A stretch of DNA of 34,105 nucleotides from a virus, in the IMG/VR virus record IMGVR_UViG_3300037060_000006, positions 1-34,105 of that record; one strand, written 5' to 3'. Of this stretch, positions 1 through 7,022 are shown one piece after another. The notes below the pieces were generated by a model. That model worked only from the letters and a program-made list of their open reading frames with translations, searched no databases and had not been told where the DNA came from. The position numbers were made by a program, and so were the translations under genes. Position 1 is the first letter of the stretch. Every line of letters starts with the position of its first letter.

Positions 1-77
1 ACGCGCGAAATAAACGTGTCGAAATAAATCACCGATCCGGCTTCCGTCGCGCACGCGCGAGTACAACCCAAGCTAAA

Positions 78-260
78 GATGACCTGTCAGGTCGGGTATT
101 AAAGGTGACCTGCTGGGTCGGGATTCACGGGATCGAATAGATGACTAAAAAGGTCGGGATTCAAGATTCTTATATAAAGGTACTTGACATAGCGCCTACG
201 CGAGAGTAATTTTGACTCATGGCCCTAATGGTAGGGCCTGAATAGATGACTAGAAAGGTC
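78..260 (+). repeat. Four degenerate direct repeats upstream of the first gene
   Basis: Units begin near 78, 104, 139 and 245 and share the form GATGAC-(4-6 nt)-GGTC, the first three continuing GGG and the second and third GGGATTCA. The stretches 135-155 and 240-260 match at 20 of 21 bases. The last copy ends 4 bases before the ATG at 265, and its AAAGG (254-258) serves as the ribosome binding site. Spacing and position suggest operator or regulator binding sites; the binding protein is unknown. Confidence 0.6.
184..212 (+). promoter_or_regulatory. Sigma-70-type promoter upstream of gene 265-813
   Basis: TTGACA (184-189), 17-base spacer, TAATTT (207-212). The expected start of transcription is followed at once by an inverted repeat, GGCCCT (221-226) and AGGGCC (233-238), which could be an operator or a 5' hairpin of the transcript. 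Confidence 0.65.
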
Positions 261-264
261 AACA

Positions 265-813
265 ATGTCAACCAGTGAACTAACCATTATGCAAGACCTA
301 ACCATTAGGCAACACCTAGCCACGTTGGCGAAAACTCTACGGGCCAAATATTCAAATACTGCCTATCAGGGCGACTACGTAGACACAGTGACGGACACAA
401 CGCTAGGAGATCGCTTGCAGGTAGGCACTACGTACACTGACAAGGGTGAGCGTTATCTCATTGTGCTTAACGTGCTGGTATCGCGCAAGACCGGGGGCAA
501 AGTGTCAATACGTGTCAGTACATGGCGTATTGATAACGAGACTGGAGAATTAGTAGGACACTGGACGGTACGCAGGACAGAACTTAAAGGTGTGCGCCTC
601 ACAACTAAGGGTTTCACTGGTTGCGATGATATAACGGCCCGCATCACTCCCTTTATGACTACTGCCAAGGTCCTACTTAAGGCAGGGTTAGAGGGTAACA
701 AAGTTCAGGTAGAGCACACAGACCGTAACGGGGATAACCCGTACGACACTGGCGAACAACACTTACTAGCCTTCGGTGGCTATGACGGTGCCTACGCTCG
801 GCTGGCTAAATAG
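265..813 (+). CDS. Hypothetical protein, 182 aa
   Basis: I do not recognise the family. The ATG at 265 follows AAAGG at 6 bases and lies 53 bases after a good promoter. The product is mixed alpha/beta, soluble, without signal peptide or membrane segment, and rich in Thr, Arg and Asp. The gene stands alone between a repeat-rich promoter region and an intrinsic terminator at 829-861, so it is probably transcribed as a single-gene unit, perhaps early and regulated through the repeats. Function unknown. Confidence 0.75.
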   Translation: MSTSELTIMQDLTIRQHLATLAKTLRAKYSNTAYQGDYVDTVTDTTLGDRLQVGTTYTDKGERYLIVLNVLVSRKTGGKVSIRVSTWRIDNETGELVGHWTVRRTELKGVRLTTKGFTGCDDITARITPFMTTAKVLLKAGLEGNKVQVEHTDRNGDNPYDTGEQHLLAFGGYDGAYARLAK

Positions 814-828
814 TCACTACGCTGCATT

Positions 829-861
829 AAAGCCCAGACCCTAAAAAGTCTGGGCTTTTTT
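829..861 (+). terminator. Intrinsic terminator after gene 265-813
   Basis: An 11-bp stem, AAAGCCCAGAC (829-839) with GTCTGGGCTTT (848-858), an 8-base loop, and a run of six T (856-861). It closes the single-gene unit. Confidence 0.9.
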
Positions 862-970
862 GTGTCCGTTGTTACCTTCTAACGTTCCATCATACGGCCC
901 TAGATTGACCATACGGGCACGCTACCATCGTCCAAGGGTAGAACTACCCTACTTTGTAGAATCGAAAAGT

Positions 971-999
971 TTGACATAGCGTTTACGCTGTGCTAGGGA
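971..999 (+). promoter_or_regulatory. Promoter-like box, first of a tandem pair
   Basis: TTGACA (971-976), 17-base spacer ending TGTGC, TAGGGA (994-999). The first five spacer bases TAGCG are shared with the promoter at 184-212. It lies 20 bases after the AGGGTA/TACCCT inverted repeat. Confidence 0.5.
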
Positions 1000-1018
1000 A
1001 AATTAGGCTGTGCATGAA

Positions 1019-1047
1019 TTGACATTGTGCAAATTGTGTGCTAGGGG
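1019..1047 (+). promoter_or_regulatory. Promoter-like box, second of a tandem pair
   Basis: TTGACA (1019-1024), 17-base spacer again ending TGTGC, TAGGGG (1042-1047). The shared TGTGCTAGGG with the box 48 bases upstream suggests a phage-specific -10 region. The nearest downstream genes are at 1305-1584. Confidence 0.45.
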
Positions 1048-1404
1048 GAGGTGGGTGGACAATCATCAGCCATCTGGTACTGGGTAGGAAGCTGGATAAT
1101 GCGCTGTCAACACACGCAACTTCTGATCCTTATATTCGAACTTTTGTTCATTCAACTAGTGGCCCCTTCAATATCTGAATTCGTCTACATTCCGACACCC
1201 TTATCTCTATAAATTTTCAGGTATTTCCGTGCTAATTGTGCTTCACCCCGTTCACAAGTGAACGCCCGACCCCAATTTTTTCTTAAGGTGGACAGGAGAG
1301 AATCATGTGCTACACTGGGGAGGTAGCAACAATGCTACTGAACCTTTCCCGGTTCCGCATCAGCAAGTCCCCCAGCCCGAAACTGGGGGCATGTTCTCAG
1401 AAGA

Positions 1405-1584
1405 ATGACAATGAAGATCAACCGACTCTCATTATTCCGCGTACTCGGAGCTGCCAGCTTCATCATCGGGATCTTCGCAGCCCACGGGGAAGACCTCCTC
1501 AAGTTCGGATGGCCGAGCTGGGGACTCCTCGGTCTGACCTTCTGGATCCTCGACGGCTTTATCTCGGACGACAAGACTCCGTAG
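1405..1584 (+). CDS. Small membrane protein, 59 aa
   Basis: The reading frame from ATG 1405 (second ATG at 1411) encodes a basic N-terminus (MTMKINRLSLFR) and two hydrophobic stretches (about residues 13-26 and 35-52, joined by an acidic/Lys hydrophilic turn), ending in DDKTP. It looks like an inner-membrane hairpin protein of the sort often found in actinophages. No strong ribosome binding site is directly upstream, although two good ones lie at 1294-1300 and near 1315-1320 in another frame, and a strong hairpin CCCCCAG/CTGGGGG (1369-1389) stands just before the start. Role unknown. Confidence 0.6.
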   Translation: MTMKINRLSLFRVLGAASFIIGIFAAHGEDLLKFGWPSWGLLGLTFWILDGFISDDKTP

Positions 1585-1679
1585 TCTTACTCTGGCAGGA
1601 TCGGGGGCCAGAAGGGGTCAAATCGGGCAGCAAATCCGGTTTAGGTAGGTCTGTACCCCTAAAAGGCTAGAAACGGCTT

Positions 1680-2045
1680 CTAGAGCGTCTCTAGAGGGGG
1701 CATATTCGAAATAATCATCGTTCCGGGCTCAACATACGGGTGGATGATGACTCTCCCATCCCAGTCACGAAGCGCCCGCCCCAATTTTTTCTCCAGACGA
1801 CGTTGTTTGAACTCCCACCAACGAGCCTTGCGGTACGGAGGGATCCCGATATACGTAACACTAGGCCAGGTGTGGAGCTCTTCCGACCCTTCCCACTTGA
1901 TCCGAGCGTAGTTCCCGCCCAAGAGCTCAGAGGGATCAGTTTTTGTAGGTTCCTCAGTGGAGAGCGACAGGTAAATATCCGAAAATAATGGAATATCATC
2001 CAGAATAACCCTGTCGTAGTTCGCCCCGCGAAAATTTTTGCTCAC
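1680..2045 (-). CDS. Hypothetical protein, 121 aa
   Basis: The chosen start is GTG at 2045, which overlaps the stop of the upstream gene in a GTGA junction and has GGAG 5 bases before it; the frame stays open further upstream but inside the other gene. The product is soluble and aromatic-rich, with a basic helix (WWEFKQRRLEKKLGRAL) in the C-terminal half. I do not recognise the family. Translation is probably coupled to gene 2042-2221. Confidence 0.65.
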   Translation of the reverse strand: MSKNFRGANYDRVILDDIPLFSDIYLSLSTEEPTKTDPSELLGGNYARIKWEGSEELHTWPSVTYIGIPPYRKARWWEFKQRRLEKKLGRALRDWDGRVIIHPYVEPGTMIISNMPPLETL

Positions 2046-2221
2046 AATGACTCCAGTCGCTGGTTCTCTATCTTGTAATCGCATCCACATCCGGGACATA
2101 CTCCGCCCGATTGGCCTTCCCACCACACTAGGTCGCCGCACGGAAGCCGGAACTGAATGGACTTCCCGTCTGCGAAGTCCCAAAGCATCTTCTCAAGTGC
2201 CACATCGGTGAGCATTGCCAT
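2042..2221 (-). CDS. Hypothetical protein with CxxCxC motif, 59 aa
   Basis: ATG at 2221 is preceded by GGAG at 5 bases; an in-frame ATG at 2239 has no ribosome binding site. The C-terminal part carries CPGCGC, half of a possible metal site, after a Trp-Trp segment. A promoter-like pair, TTGCGA (2287-2292) and TATGCT (2263-2268), lies upstream on the minus strand. It is the first gene of a two-gene unit with 1680-2045. Function unknown. Confidence 0.6.
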   Translation of the reverse strand: MAMLTDVALEKMLWDFADGKSIQFRLPCGDLVWWEGQSGGVCPGCGCDYKIENQRLESL

Positions 2222-2262
2222 ACTATCTCCAAGTGCCATTATCGAAAGTTTCCATGTTCCTC

Positions 2263-2292
2263 AGCATAGCAGAGTAACCCCTTTTTTCGCAA
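2263..2292 (-). promoter_or_regulatory. Minus-strand promoter for genes 2221-1680
   Basis: On the minus strand TTGCGA (2292-2287), 18-base spacer, TATGCT (2268-2263). It would give a leader of about 35 bases with a ribosome binding site. It is divergent from the promoter at 2299-2325. Confidence 0.5.
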
Positions 2293-2298
2293 AATTTT

Positions 2299-2325
2299 TT
2301 GAAGGCTAAAGAGCTCTGATATAGT
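2299..2325 (+). promoter_or_regulatory. Leaderless-type promoter for gene 2333-2620
   Basis: TATAGT (2320-2325) stands 7 bases before the ATG at 2333, leaving almost no leader. The -35 is weaker (TTGAAG at 2299, 15-base spacer, or TTTTGA at 2297, 17-base spacer). The sequence CTAAAGAG between the elements is shared with sites at 6981, 13071 and 14705. Confidence 0.5.
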
Positions 2326-2332
2326 GGAAGTA

Positions 2333-2620
2333 ATGAACGATACCCCTGTCCTAGATCTAAATATCAGTGATATACTTATTGCCCCCGAACCTTTTCCTGA
2401 TGTAGCTGAACAGCTCTCCTCATATGCAAAGAACCGGCTAAAGATTCAGTGCTACTCCGCAATGTTCAGAATGGGCAAACTGAATGTCTACCGTGGCAAG
2501 CGCCCGCACCGCACTGAGGATGGCACTAAGTACACGTCAGTACCGAAGGCGCAGCGAAAGGCAACTACGCGAGCGAAGACAAAGATAGTGAAGGCCAGCC
2601 GTAAGAAGAACCGGGTCTAA
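2333..2620 (+). CDS. Hypothetical basic-tailed protein, 95 aa
   Basis: ATG 2333 is preferred because a TATAGT box ends 7 bases upstream, which would give a leaderless message; GTG 2324 in the same frame lies inside that box. The N-terminal half is acidic and hydrophobic. The C-terminal 30 residues are strongly basic (Lys/Arg-rich), suggesting nucleic acid contact. Its TAA overlaps the stop of the convergent gene at 2617. Family not recognised. Confidence 0.6.
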   Translation: MNDTPVLDLNISDILIAPEPFPDVAEQLSSYAKNRLKIQCYSAMFRMGKLNVYRGKRPHRTEDGTKYTSVPKAQRKATTRAKTKIVKASRKKNRV

Positions 2621-2913
2621 GACTTTTCTTTTCGTACGTCACGTAGGGCCACCTTGAGATGGTACTTCAGATGGTAGTCCTCAGATTTTGTACCACTTGG
2701 AACCTCAGGTATTGTACCAAGATATAGGATGCCGATTGGCAACCAAAGTAAAAGTGCTCCAAGGCCAAAGAACCAACTGATATACCAGAATGATATATCA
2801 CCTGCTAGAAGAATCAGAACGATTAGCACGTAGGGAATCGAAATGATGAGTCGATTCGGCTTAAGATCTCTGAGTTGCCTCTTGACAGAAGCTATGTCAT
2901 CCTGCTTTGTCAT
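2617..2913 (-). CDS. Membrane protein, 98 aa
   Basis: ATG 2913 overlaps the previous stop (ATGA). The protein has a short charged N-terminus, two adjacent membrane-spanning segments (about residues 24-66, separated by SFWY), and a charged C-terminal tail. It is the last gene of the ten-gene minus operon and ends against the convergent gene 2333-2620. No homology recognised; possibly a membrane-acting host-modulation protein. Confidence 0.65.
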   Translation of the reverse strand: MTKQDDIASVKRQLRDLKPNRLIISIPYVLIVLILLAGDISFWYISWFFGLGALLLWLPIGILYLGTIPEVPSGTKSEDYHLKYHLKVALRDVRKEKS

Positions 2914-3044
2914 TTTGGGCACTCGGAACGAAAGTTCTCTTGGTGTACCCAGTCAGGTTCAACCTGACATGAGCAGTTCTCATCATTGCAGAACTGCTCT
3001 GACGGAACCATCGTTCCCCCGCACTTGTCGCACGTCTCATTCAT
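2910..3044 (-). CDS. Tiny zinc-finger-like protein, 44 aa
   Basis: ATG 3044 has AAAGG 8 bases upstream and overlaps the end of the preceding gene by 8 bases; the frame extends upstream but without a better start. The sequence starts MNETCDKCGG, followed by CNDENCSC and a final C near the end, giving six cysteines, consistent with a single zinc ribbon. Function unknown. Confidence 0.6.
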   Translation of the reverse strand: MNETCDKCGGTMVPSEQFCNDENCSCQVEPDWVHQENFRSECPK

Positions 3045-3243
3045 ACGCTGAACCTTTCTGTCCCGGCTTGTTCGAACCAGTGCAAGCGTTACGGTGATCG
3101 GTCGCTTTGGGACAACGCTTATTCCCACAATCAATGCAAACGACCATCATTCGACCCACCTCTGCACTAATACCAGTCGCGCCAGGGATCCGGTCTGCAC
3201 CACAAGCGAGACAGTGCCCGCAGCTCTCAATCAATAGACTCAT
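3037..3243 (-). CDS. Small zinc-ribbon-like protein, 68 aa
   Basis: ATG 3243 has GAGG 6 bases upstream and overlaps the preceding gene by 17 bases. It has CGHCLACG near the N-terminus and CIDCGNKRCPKATDH with a later C: two CxxC pairs plus a Cys/His tail. The ending (NKRCPKATDHRNAC-TGSN-PGQKGS) is a motif I know from small actinophage proteins of unknown function. Probably metal-binding, perhaps DNA- or protein-contacting. Confidence 0.65.
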   Translation of the reverse strand: MSLLIESCGHCLACGADRIPGATGISAEVGRMMVVCIDCGNKRCPKATDHRNACTGSNKPGQKGSAYE

Positions 3244-3511
3244 ACGTTGCCTCAAAAATTGTAGATTTGCACGGGTAGAATTCGGCTTGGACACCTTTGA
3301 TGATGTAGTCACCGACACTTGCACGCATTTCTCCTTCGAGCGTGATAATAAAGATGTCAGTCCCGTTGTGCCACGCTTGGCATTTATCCTGTCCTTGATT
3401 CATCCAGTTCACGATTGAGTCCATGTCGGGCGAGCCGACCTCATTATTCGTGTTGAACCTCATGGCACTAATCACGACAGGCTTCTTGCGGAACTTCTGA
3501 ACTTCGCTCAT
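3227..3511 (-). CDS. Conserved phage protein of FRKKPV...GVQ-EFYPCK type, 94 aa
   Basis: ATG 3511 follows AGAGG and sits 4 bases after the upstream stop. The N-terminal KFRKKPVVISAMRF and the C-terminal VGDYIIKGVQAEFYPCKSTIFEATYE belong to a widespread small phage/prophage protein family with these two conserved ends. The biochemical function is not known to me. A longer frame to 3577 is rejected because it runs into the upstream gene. Confidence 0.75.
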   Translation of the reverse strand: MSEVQKFRKKPVVISAMRFNTNNEVGSPDMDSIVNWMNQGQDKCQAWHNGTDIFIITLEGEMRASVGDYIIKGVQAEFYPCKSTIFEATYESID

Positions 3512-3515
3512 TCCA

Positions 3516-3761
3516 CTACCTCTTCTTCCCTCTGTAGAGATCATCATGACGGTGTAGAAGAGCCATGTCCCGTTCATGCAGAGCTATCTCATACGGTGTC
3601 CTGTTATCTATACGCTTCTGCCCGGACTTCGCCAACCACCAAAGCCAAAGAAAAAACAGTGGAATGGAGATGAACCAAAAGGTAATCGCGAGAGAAAAAG
3701 CGTACGCTATCAGGATAAAGGTGACGATGATGATGAGTCCACCAAACATTGCGTAGATCAT
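3516..3761 (-). CDS. Membrane protein, 81 aa
   Basis: ATG 3761 overlaps the upstream stop (ATGA), behind a G-rich GGTTGGTGGGG. There are two closely spaced hydrophobic helices (about residues 5-25 and 28-45) with several Trp at the membrane boundary, then a charged cytoplasmic-type tail rich in Arg, His, Asp and Glu. Family not recognised. Confidence 0.65.
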   Translation of the reverse strand: MIYAMFGGLIIIVTFILIAYAFSLAITFWFISIPLFFLWLWWLAKSGQKRIDNRTPYEIALHERDMALLHRHDDLYRGKKR

Positions 3762-4030
3762 AACCCCACCAACCTTTCTTCCTGGGTCTCTGAGTCGAAG
3801 TAGGACGACCAAAAGCGTACACCAACGTCCTTAAGGCCTTCACAGATGTGCGCTGCTGCCAACCCGATGTACTCACGAGTGTGTTCATCCGTTATCGCGA
3901 GGGGATCGGACAGAAGATCAATGAGCACATCAAGTCGCCCGAGATCGTAAGCCTCAACGTACTGCACATCAAGAGCCTGACTCTTGGAGTAGCCCAGTGT
4001 CCCTGTTTCAAGTGCGTCGTTAATTGTCAT
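3758..4030 (-). CDS. Hypothetical protein, 90 aa
   Basis: ATG 4030 lies 5 bases after a good ribosome binding site (GGAGAT) located inside the end of the upstream gene (11-base overlap). The product is helical and acidic with no membrane segment. The overlaps on both sides show translational coupling within the operon. Family not recognised. Confidence 0.65.
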   Translation of the reverse strand: MTINDALETGTLGYSKSQALDVQYVEAYDLGRLDVLIDLLSDPLAITDEHTREYIGLAAAHICEGLKDVGVRFWSSYFDSETQEERLVGL

Positions 4031-4532
4031 TGTTTATCTCCTCGTACACGCTCAGATCCAGGAAGTGTTCCCACACATCAGCACTACAGTGTTGGTAGTC
4101 TACACCACCATCTACTGAGATAGCGCCACACTTGCATGACACCCAATCGTGACGACTCGTTGATTCGATAATGTCGCCACATACGGAACACTGTGCGCGG
4201 TTGATGAGAAGTCGGCGGTCGGGAGTGTGTCTCTCGTCATCCCACCAATCCGGCTTACCAGGGAACCCCTTGTAGCAACCAGAGCAGCATCTCTCTTCAC
4301 AACAATTGTGACGACGCTCTACCCAATCCTTGGACTTTGGATCATCGGGGTCAGGGTGAAAAAACCCGTGCGGGCACTGTCGCTCCATAAATACTGTTCC
4401 CCTTCGCCCGAAGTACTGAGGAAAGGCAAACATCGCATGTTTGGAAGGATTGTGAATACAGCAGTACTCACCCGCGCACCTATCGGGGGAATGAACATTC
4501 TTGATAGTACCGTTCGCTACTTCGTAGGTCAT
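4020..4532 (-). CDS. Cys/His-rich protein with C-terminal DUF7695-like domain, 170 aa
   Basis: The N-terminal part has CAGEYCCIHNPSKH followed by a CPHGFFHPDPDD stretch, a Cys/His arrangement familiar from small actinophage proteins. The middle is a dense cysteine cluster (HNCCEERCCSGCY). The last third has CSVCGDIIEST..HDWVSCKCG...VDGGVDY, which matches what I remember of DUF7695 (CxxC, IES, HD, CxCG, DGGxDY). It probably binds two or three zinc ions. The ATG at 4532 is 2 bases after the upstream stop. Exact function unknown. Confidence 0.65.
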   Translation of the reverse strand: MTYEVANGTIKNVHSPDRCAGEYCCIHNPSKHAMFAFPQYFGRRGTVFMERQCPHGFFHPDPDDPKSKDWVERRHNCCEERCCSGCYKGFPGKPDWWDDERHTPDRRLLINRAQCSVCGDIIESTSRHDWVSCKCGAISVDGGVDYQHCSADVWEHFLDLSVYEEINNDN

Positions 4533-4534
4533 GG

Positions 4535-5170
4535 TTAGATTGTATCCGTAATCTGATGGGTTGTCAAGGTAATCTTCTTAGATTTTCTTGGCCTCCTTAA
4601 ACGGTCACGTTCTTGTACACATGTGCGACATTTTCTGCCCCCATTATCAATGATGAGATTATTCCCCTCATACGGATGTCCATTTGGGCAGTTAGTTCTA
4701 CGAGTCTGTTTAGCTGTAAAATTTTCTCCGCGCAGTATGTTTTCGCGGTGCGTTACAGGCTCTAGGTGTGTTGGTCGCACGCAATCACGGGTCCGGCACA
4801 AGTGATCTAAATCCTTTTCTTCGGGAGCAGCGCCATACGTAAGAATGTATGCCATCCTGTGAGCCCCGATTGTTTTGCTAACCCTGTCTTTAGTCGGAAT
4901 TATTGTGGCTACTCCATAACCATTCTTGTCAAGTGCCTTGGTCCATAGCCAACACTCACCCAACTCGGGCGCATATTCTGAAATGGGACCATTTTTGTTA
5001 ACCTTAGACCAAAATCTCTCTTCAAACGTGAGATCCATGTCGTTATGGGTGAACGTTGGATCTTGGTGGCGAAACCATCTTGTGTAGTGCTTGCCACACA
5101 TGCCACGACATTTAGCGTCATTGACACATGATTCAATGGAACACTGTAAACCTTTATTTGGTGAGATCAA
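4535..5170 (-). CDS. HNH homing endonuclease, 211 aa
   Basis: A free-standing HNH endonuclease. The core is AHRMAYILTYG (about 103-113), LDHLCRTRDCVRP (121-133), H135 and THRENI (140-145), the pattern of phage HNH_3-type enzymes. It is flanked by zinc-type modules: Cys residues at 10, 15, 21 and 25 before it, and CPNGH (161-165) with CRTC (181-184) after it. The start is TTG at 5170, overlapping the upstream TGA and preceded by AAGGTG at 7 bases; no ATG occurs before residue 24. Likely a selfish gene inserted into the operon, though it still keeps tight overlaps. Confidence 0.85.
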   Translation of the reverse strand: MISPNKGLQCSIESCVNDAKCRGMCGKHYTRWFRHQDPTFTHNDMDLTFEERFWSKVNKNGPISEYAPELGECWLWTKALDKNGYGVATIIPTKDRVSKTIGAHRMAYILTYGAAPEEKDLDHLCRTRDCVRPTHLEPVTHRENILRGENFTAKQTRRTNCPNGHPYEGNNLIIDNGGRKCRTCVQERDRLRRPRKSKKITLTTHQITDTI

Positions 5171-6081
5171 AGTTCGACACCTTGGGAAGAAAGATAATCG
5201 GTAATGGCGATGTAGGTCTCCTCAGGGGTATTTTCATTTACCACCTCGAAGTCTGTTTCGAAATCAATGACCTCGGAGACATGAGAGTTAGCCGCTACTA
5301 CTCCGGGACGATGAATCTTTATCACATAACCACCACGCTGTTTGATTGCTTGAGACTCATTCGCGTACCGCACGTCAGATATCACGAGCCGAGCGTGTGT
5401 GGGCTTAGAAAAGAGAGTATCGACCCAGATATTTTCCCCGAGCACATCTCTTCCAGCTTCTGTACCCAAAATTTGTAGGCTCTGTCGAATGGCTAGGTTT
5501 GACTTCGCTCCCTCCCAACCAAACTTGTCAACATAGTCCTTGACCCTGACAGTGCCATCTTTACCGAAACCGTCACCAACTTCTGCCCAGTTGGGGGCGG
5601 GGAGAATGGGATTGAGTGCGTAGAGCATCTTCTTCAGAGAGTCGGCGAAACCAGTGCGCTTGAAGCCAGCGTTGTCAACAAATTCTTTAGCAATGGTGTC
5701 CTTCCCGGCCCGAGCTACGCCAGCCAATCCAATGATAAGTTCCTTTTCGAAGTAGTCACGGTCGGCATCGACTCGGTACCGTTCGAGTTTGAGGATGTTG
5801 GCGAATTTGCTTTCAAGTTTTGCTCCACGGGAATTTTCCCACTCTGGCATAAACGCCACCGCATCACACTGTAGAAGCGCCGCGTAGTCATGCTTGATGA
5901 TTTCATGGTACTTCTCTTCAGTCATGACGGTGTTTTCGTTGATGCCAAGATCAGCATCAAGCTCAGCCGGTGAGATTACTTTCCAACGATTCTCACGGAG
6001 AAATGCAGCATTTCTATGGAAGGCCGGATAGTTAAATTCAGCAACACCAGTCATTTTTCCTGAGAGATAAATGGTTTTCAT
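5167..6081 (-). CDS. DUF4406 - deoxynucleoside monophosphate kinase fusion, 304 aa
   Basis: Two domains. Residues 1-105 (MKTIYLSGKMTG, a SPAE segment, HDYAALLQCDAV, ENSRGAKLE) are DUF4406, related to nucleoside 2-deoxyribosyltransferases. Residues about 115-304 are a phage dNMP kinase with P-loop GLAGVARAGKDT (118-129), RQSLQILGTEAGRD and a final SDVRYANE segment. Together they should act in the cytoplasm on deoxynucleotide pools, the kinase making dNDP for replication. ATG 6081 overlaps the previous TGA and has GGAG 8 bases upstream; the frame extends further but without signal. Confidence 0.85.
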   Translation of the reverse strand: MKTIYLSGKMTGVAEFNYPAFHRNAAFLRENRWKVISPAELDADLGINENTVMTEEKYHEIIKHDYAALLQCDAVAFMPEWENSRGAKLESKFANILKLERYRVDADRDYFEKELIIGLAGVARAGKDTIAKEFVDNAGFKRTGFADSLKKMLYALNPILPAPNWAEVGDGFGKDGTVRVKDYVDKFGWEGAKSNLAIRQSLQILGTEAGRDVLGENIWVDTLFSKPTHARLVISDVRYANESQAIKQRGGYVIKIHRPGVVAANSHVSEVIDFETDFEVVNENTPEETYIAITDYLSSQGVEL

Positions 6082-6935
6082 CGAAAATTCTCCAGGCTTG
6101 TAGCTTTGATGCCGTAGTGGTCGAGTATTTCTCGATCTGCTTCCCAAATGCGGTACCAGTAGTCAGTATATCTTTCTTGATCTTTGGACATTGCATCTGC
6201 ATCATCCTTCTGACGCTGGAGAAGTTTTATCTGCTTACGCTGGTTAGAGATTCGGCGCTGAAGGTCCTCGCGATTGTACTCACTGGTCGAGTCGGGCTCG
6301 GATGACTCGGACCAGTTCATTTTTGAACCTGATCCATTGCAGCCATCAGTTCCGCCATTCTGCAAATTCTCGACCTCGGGGGTAAGAGTAGTGTAAGTAT
6401 TTCCGGCATCCCAAGAACCAACCTCATTGATTACCTTCACCACGTCTTCTGGCTTACGCCTCCAACCGTTACCGAATTCATTGGTCGGTGTTCGAATGTA
6501 GAGCGTGGGATTGGGGTCTGTCTCAACCGTTCCTCTCAGGACCCTGCTCAAGCCTATGAATTCAACGGTGTCGCCAACTACAATACCCTCTACCTCATCA
6601 ACAGTCACACGACTTTGCAGCACGTCATTTTGTGCATCAATGATGTCGAGAAGTGCGTTGTCGTCCTCAAGAACCTTGATCGTCTCCAGAGCAGATTCGA
6701 GTTCGGCGGCAAGCCACTTCTCATGCTGTACATCATCAAACCGAAACCCTGGAGTCATGAGTACTGCGAAGTTCCGCCCGGTCTCTGCATTGAAGAGACC
6801 AATCGCCGTCTCGCCACTGGACTCTAACGCGGCGTAATTATCGAGCATCTTTTCTATCCTCCGAAATGCTTTTCTCAACTTCGGGTCTTCTAAGTAATCC
6901 ATTGTCATGTTTCCCTCTCTGTCGTTTGTGGTCAT
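6078..6935 (-). CDS. Hypothetical protein with C-terminal coiled coil, 285 aa
   Basis: First gene of the minus operon. ATG 6935 stands 6 bases after a TATCCT box (6942-6947), fitting a leaderless message; ATG 6908, 4 bases after AGAGAGGG, is an alternative start (276 aa). The N-terminal half is helical; the middle contains a short beta-like module (VVGDTVEFIGLSRVLRGTV), then a Ser/Asn/Gly linker, then a charged coiled coil (about 225-270). Family not recognised. Confidence 0.65.
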   Translation of the reverse strand: MTTNDREGNMTMDYLEDPKLRKAFRRIEKMLDNYAALESSGETAIGLFNAETGRNFAVLMTPGFRFDDVQHEKWLAAELESALETIKVLEDDNALLDIIDAQNDVLQSRVTVDEVEGIVVGDTVEFIGLSRVLRGTVETDPNPTLYIRTPTNEFGNGWRRKPEDVVKVINEVGSWDAGNTYTTLTPEVENLQNGGTDGCNGSGSKMNWSESSEPDSTSEYNREDLQRRISNQRKQIKLLQRQKDDADAMSKDQERYTDYWYRIWEADREILDHYGIKATSLENFR

Positions 6936-6941
6936 GAAGAC

Positions 6942-6971
6942 AGGATACCCGAAAGTGCGGGGGAATGTCAA
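6942..6971 (-). promoter_or_regulatory. Leaderless-type promoter of the ten-gene minus operon
   Basis: On the minus strand TTGACA (6971-6966), 18-base spacer, TATCCT (6947-6942), then 6 bases to ATG 6935. It is divergent from the promoter at 6989-7016, with 17 bases between the two -35 boxes. Confidence 0.7.
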
Positions 6972-6988
6972 GTACCAAATCTAAAGAG

Positions 6989-7016
6989 TTGACAAATGCA
7001 GATTATGCTGTATGCT
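6989..7016 (+). promoter_or_regulatory. Leaderless-type promoter of gene 7023-7346 and perhaps the tRNA array
   Basis: TTGACA (6989-6994), 16-base spacer, TATGCT (7011-7016), then 6 bases to ATG 7023. The 17 bases ending in the -35 (6977-6993) match 14701-14717 at 16 positions. No terminator is seen between 7346 and the first tRNA, so this promoter may also drive the array. Confidence 0.65.
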
Positions 7017-7022
7017 GTTTGT

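Larger units (their letters stand above)
862..1304. other. Non-coding stretch with promoter-like sites
   Basis: I see no gene here. It holds an inverted repeat AGGGTA-GAAC-TACCCT (935-950), two promoter-like boxes in tandem (971-999 and 1019-1047) and, from about 1080 to 1290, AT-rich sequence in which I see no further structure. The stretch ends in a ribosome binding site AGGAGAG (1294-1300) before the ATG at 1305. Confidence 0.5.

Noticed and set aside
1305-1670. 121-codon frame as a full gene
   Set aside because: The C-terminal two thirds is Arg/Pro/Ser-rich shadow of the membrane protein at 1405-1584. Only its start signals are real.
4535-5170. HNH gene as terminase-associated HNH nuclease
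   Set aside because: It lies 10 kb from terminase in a minus-strand operon and has the zinc-flanked architecture of homing endonucleases.
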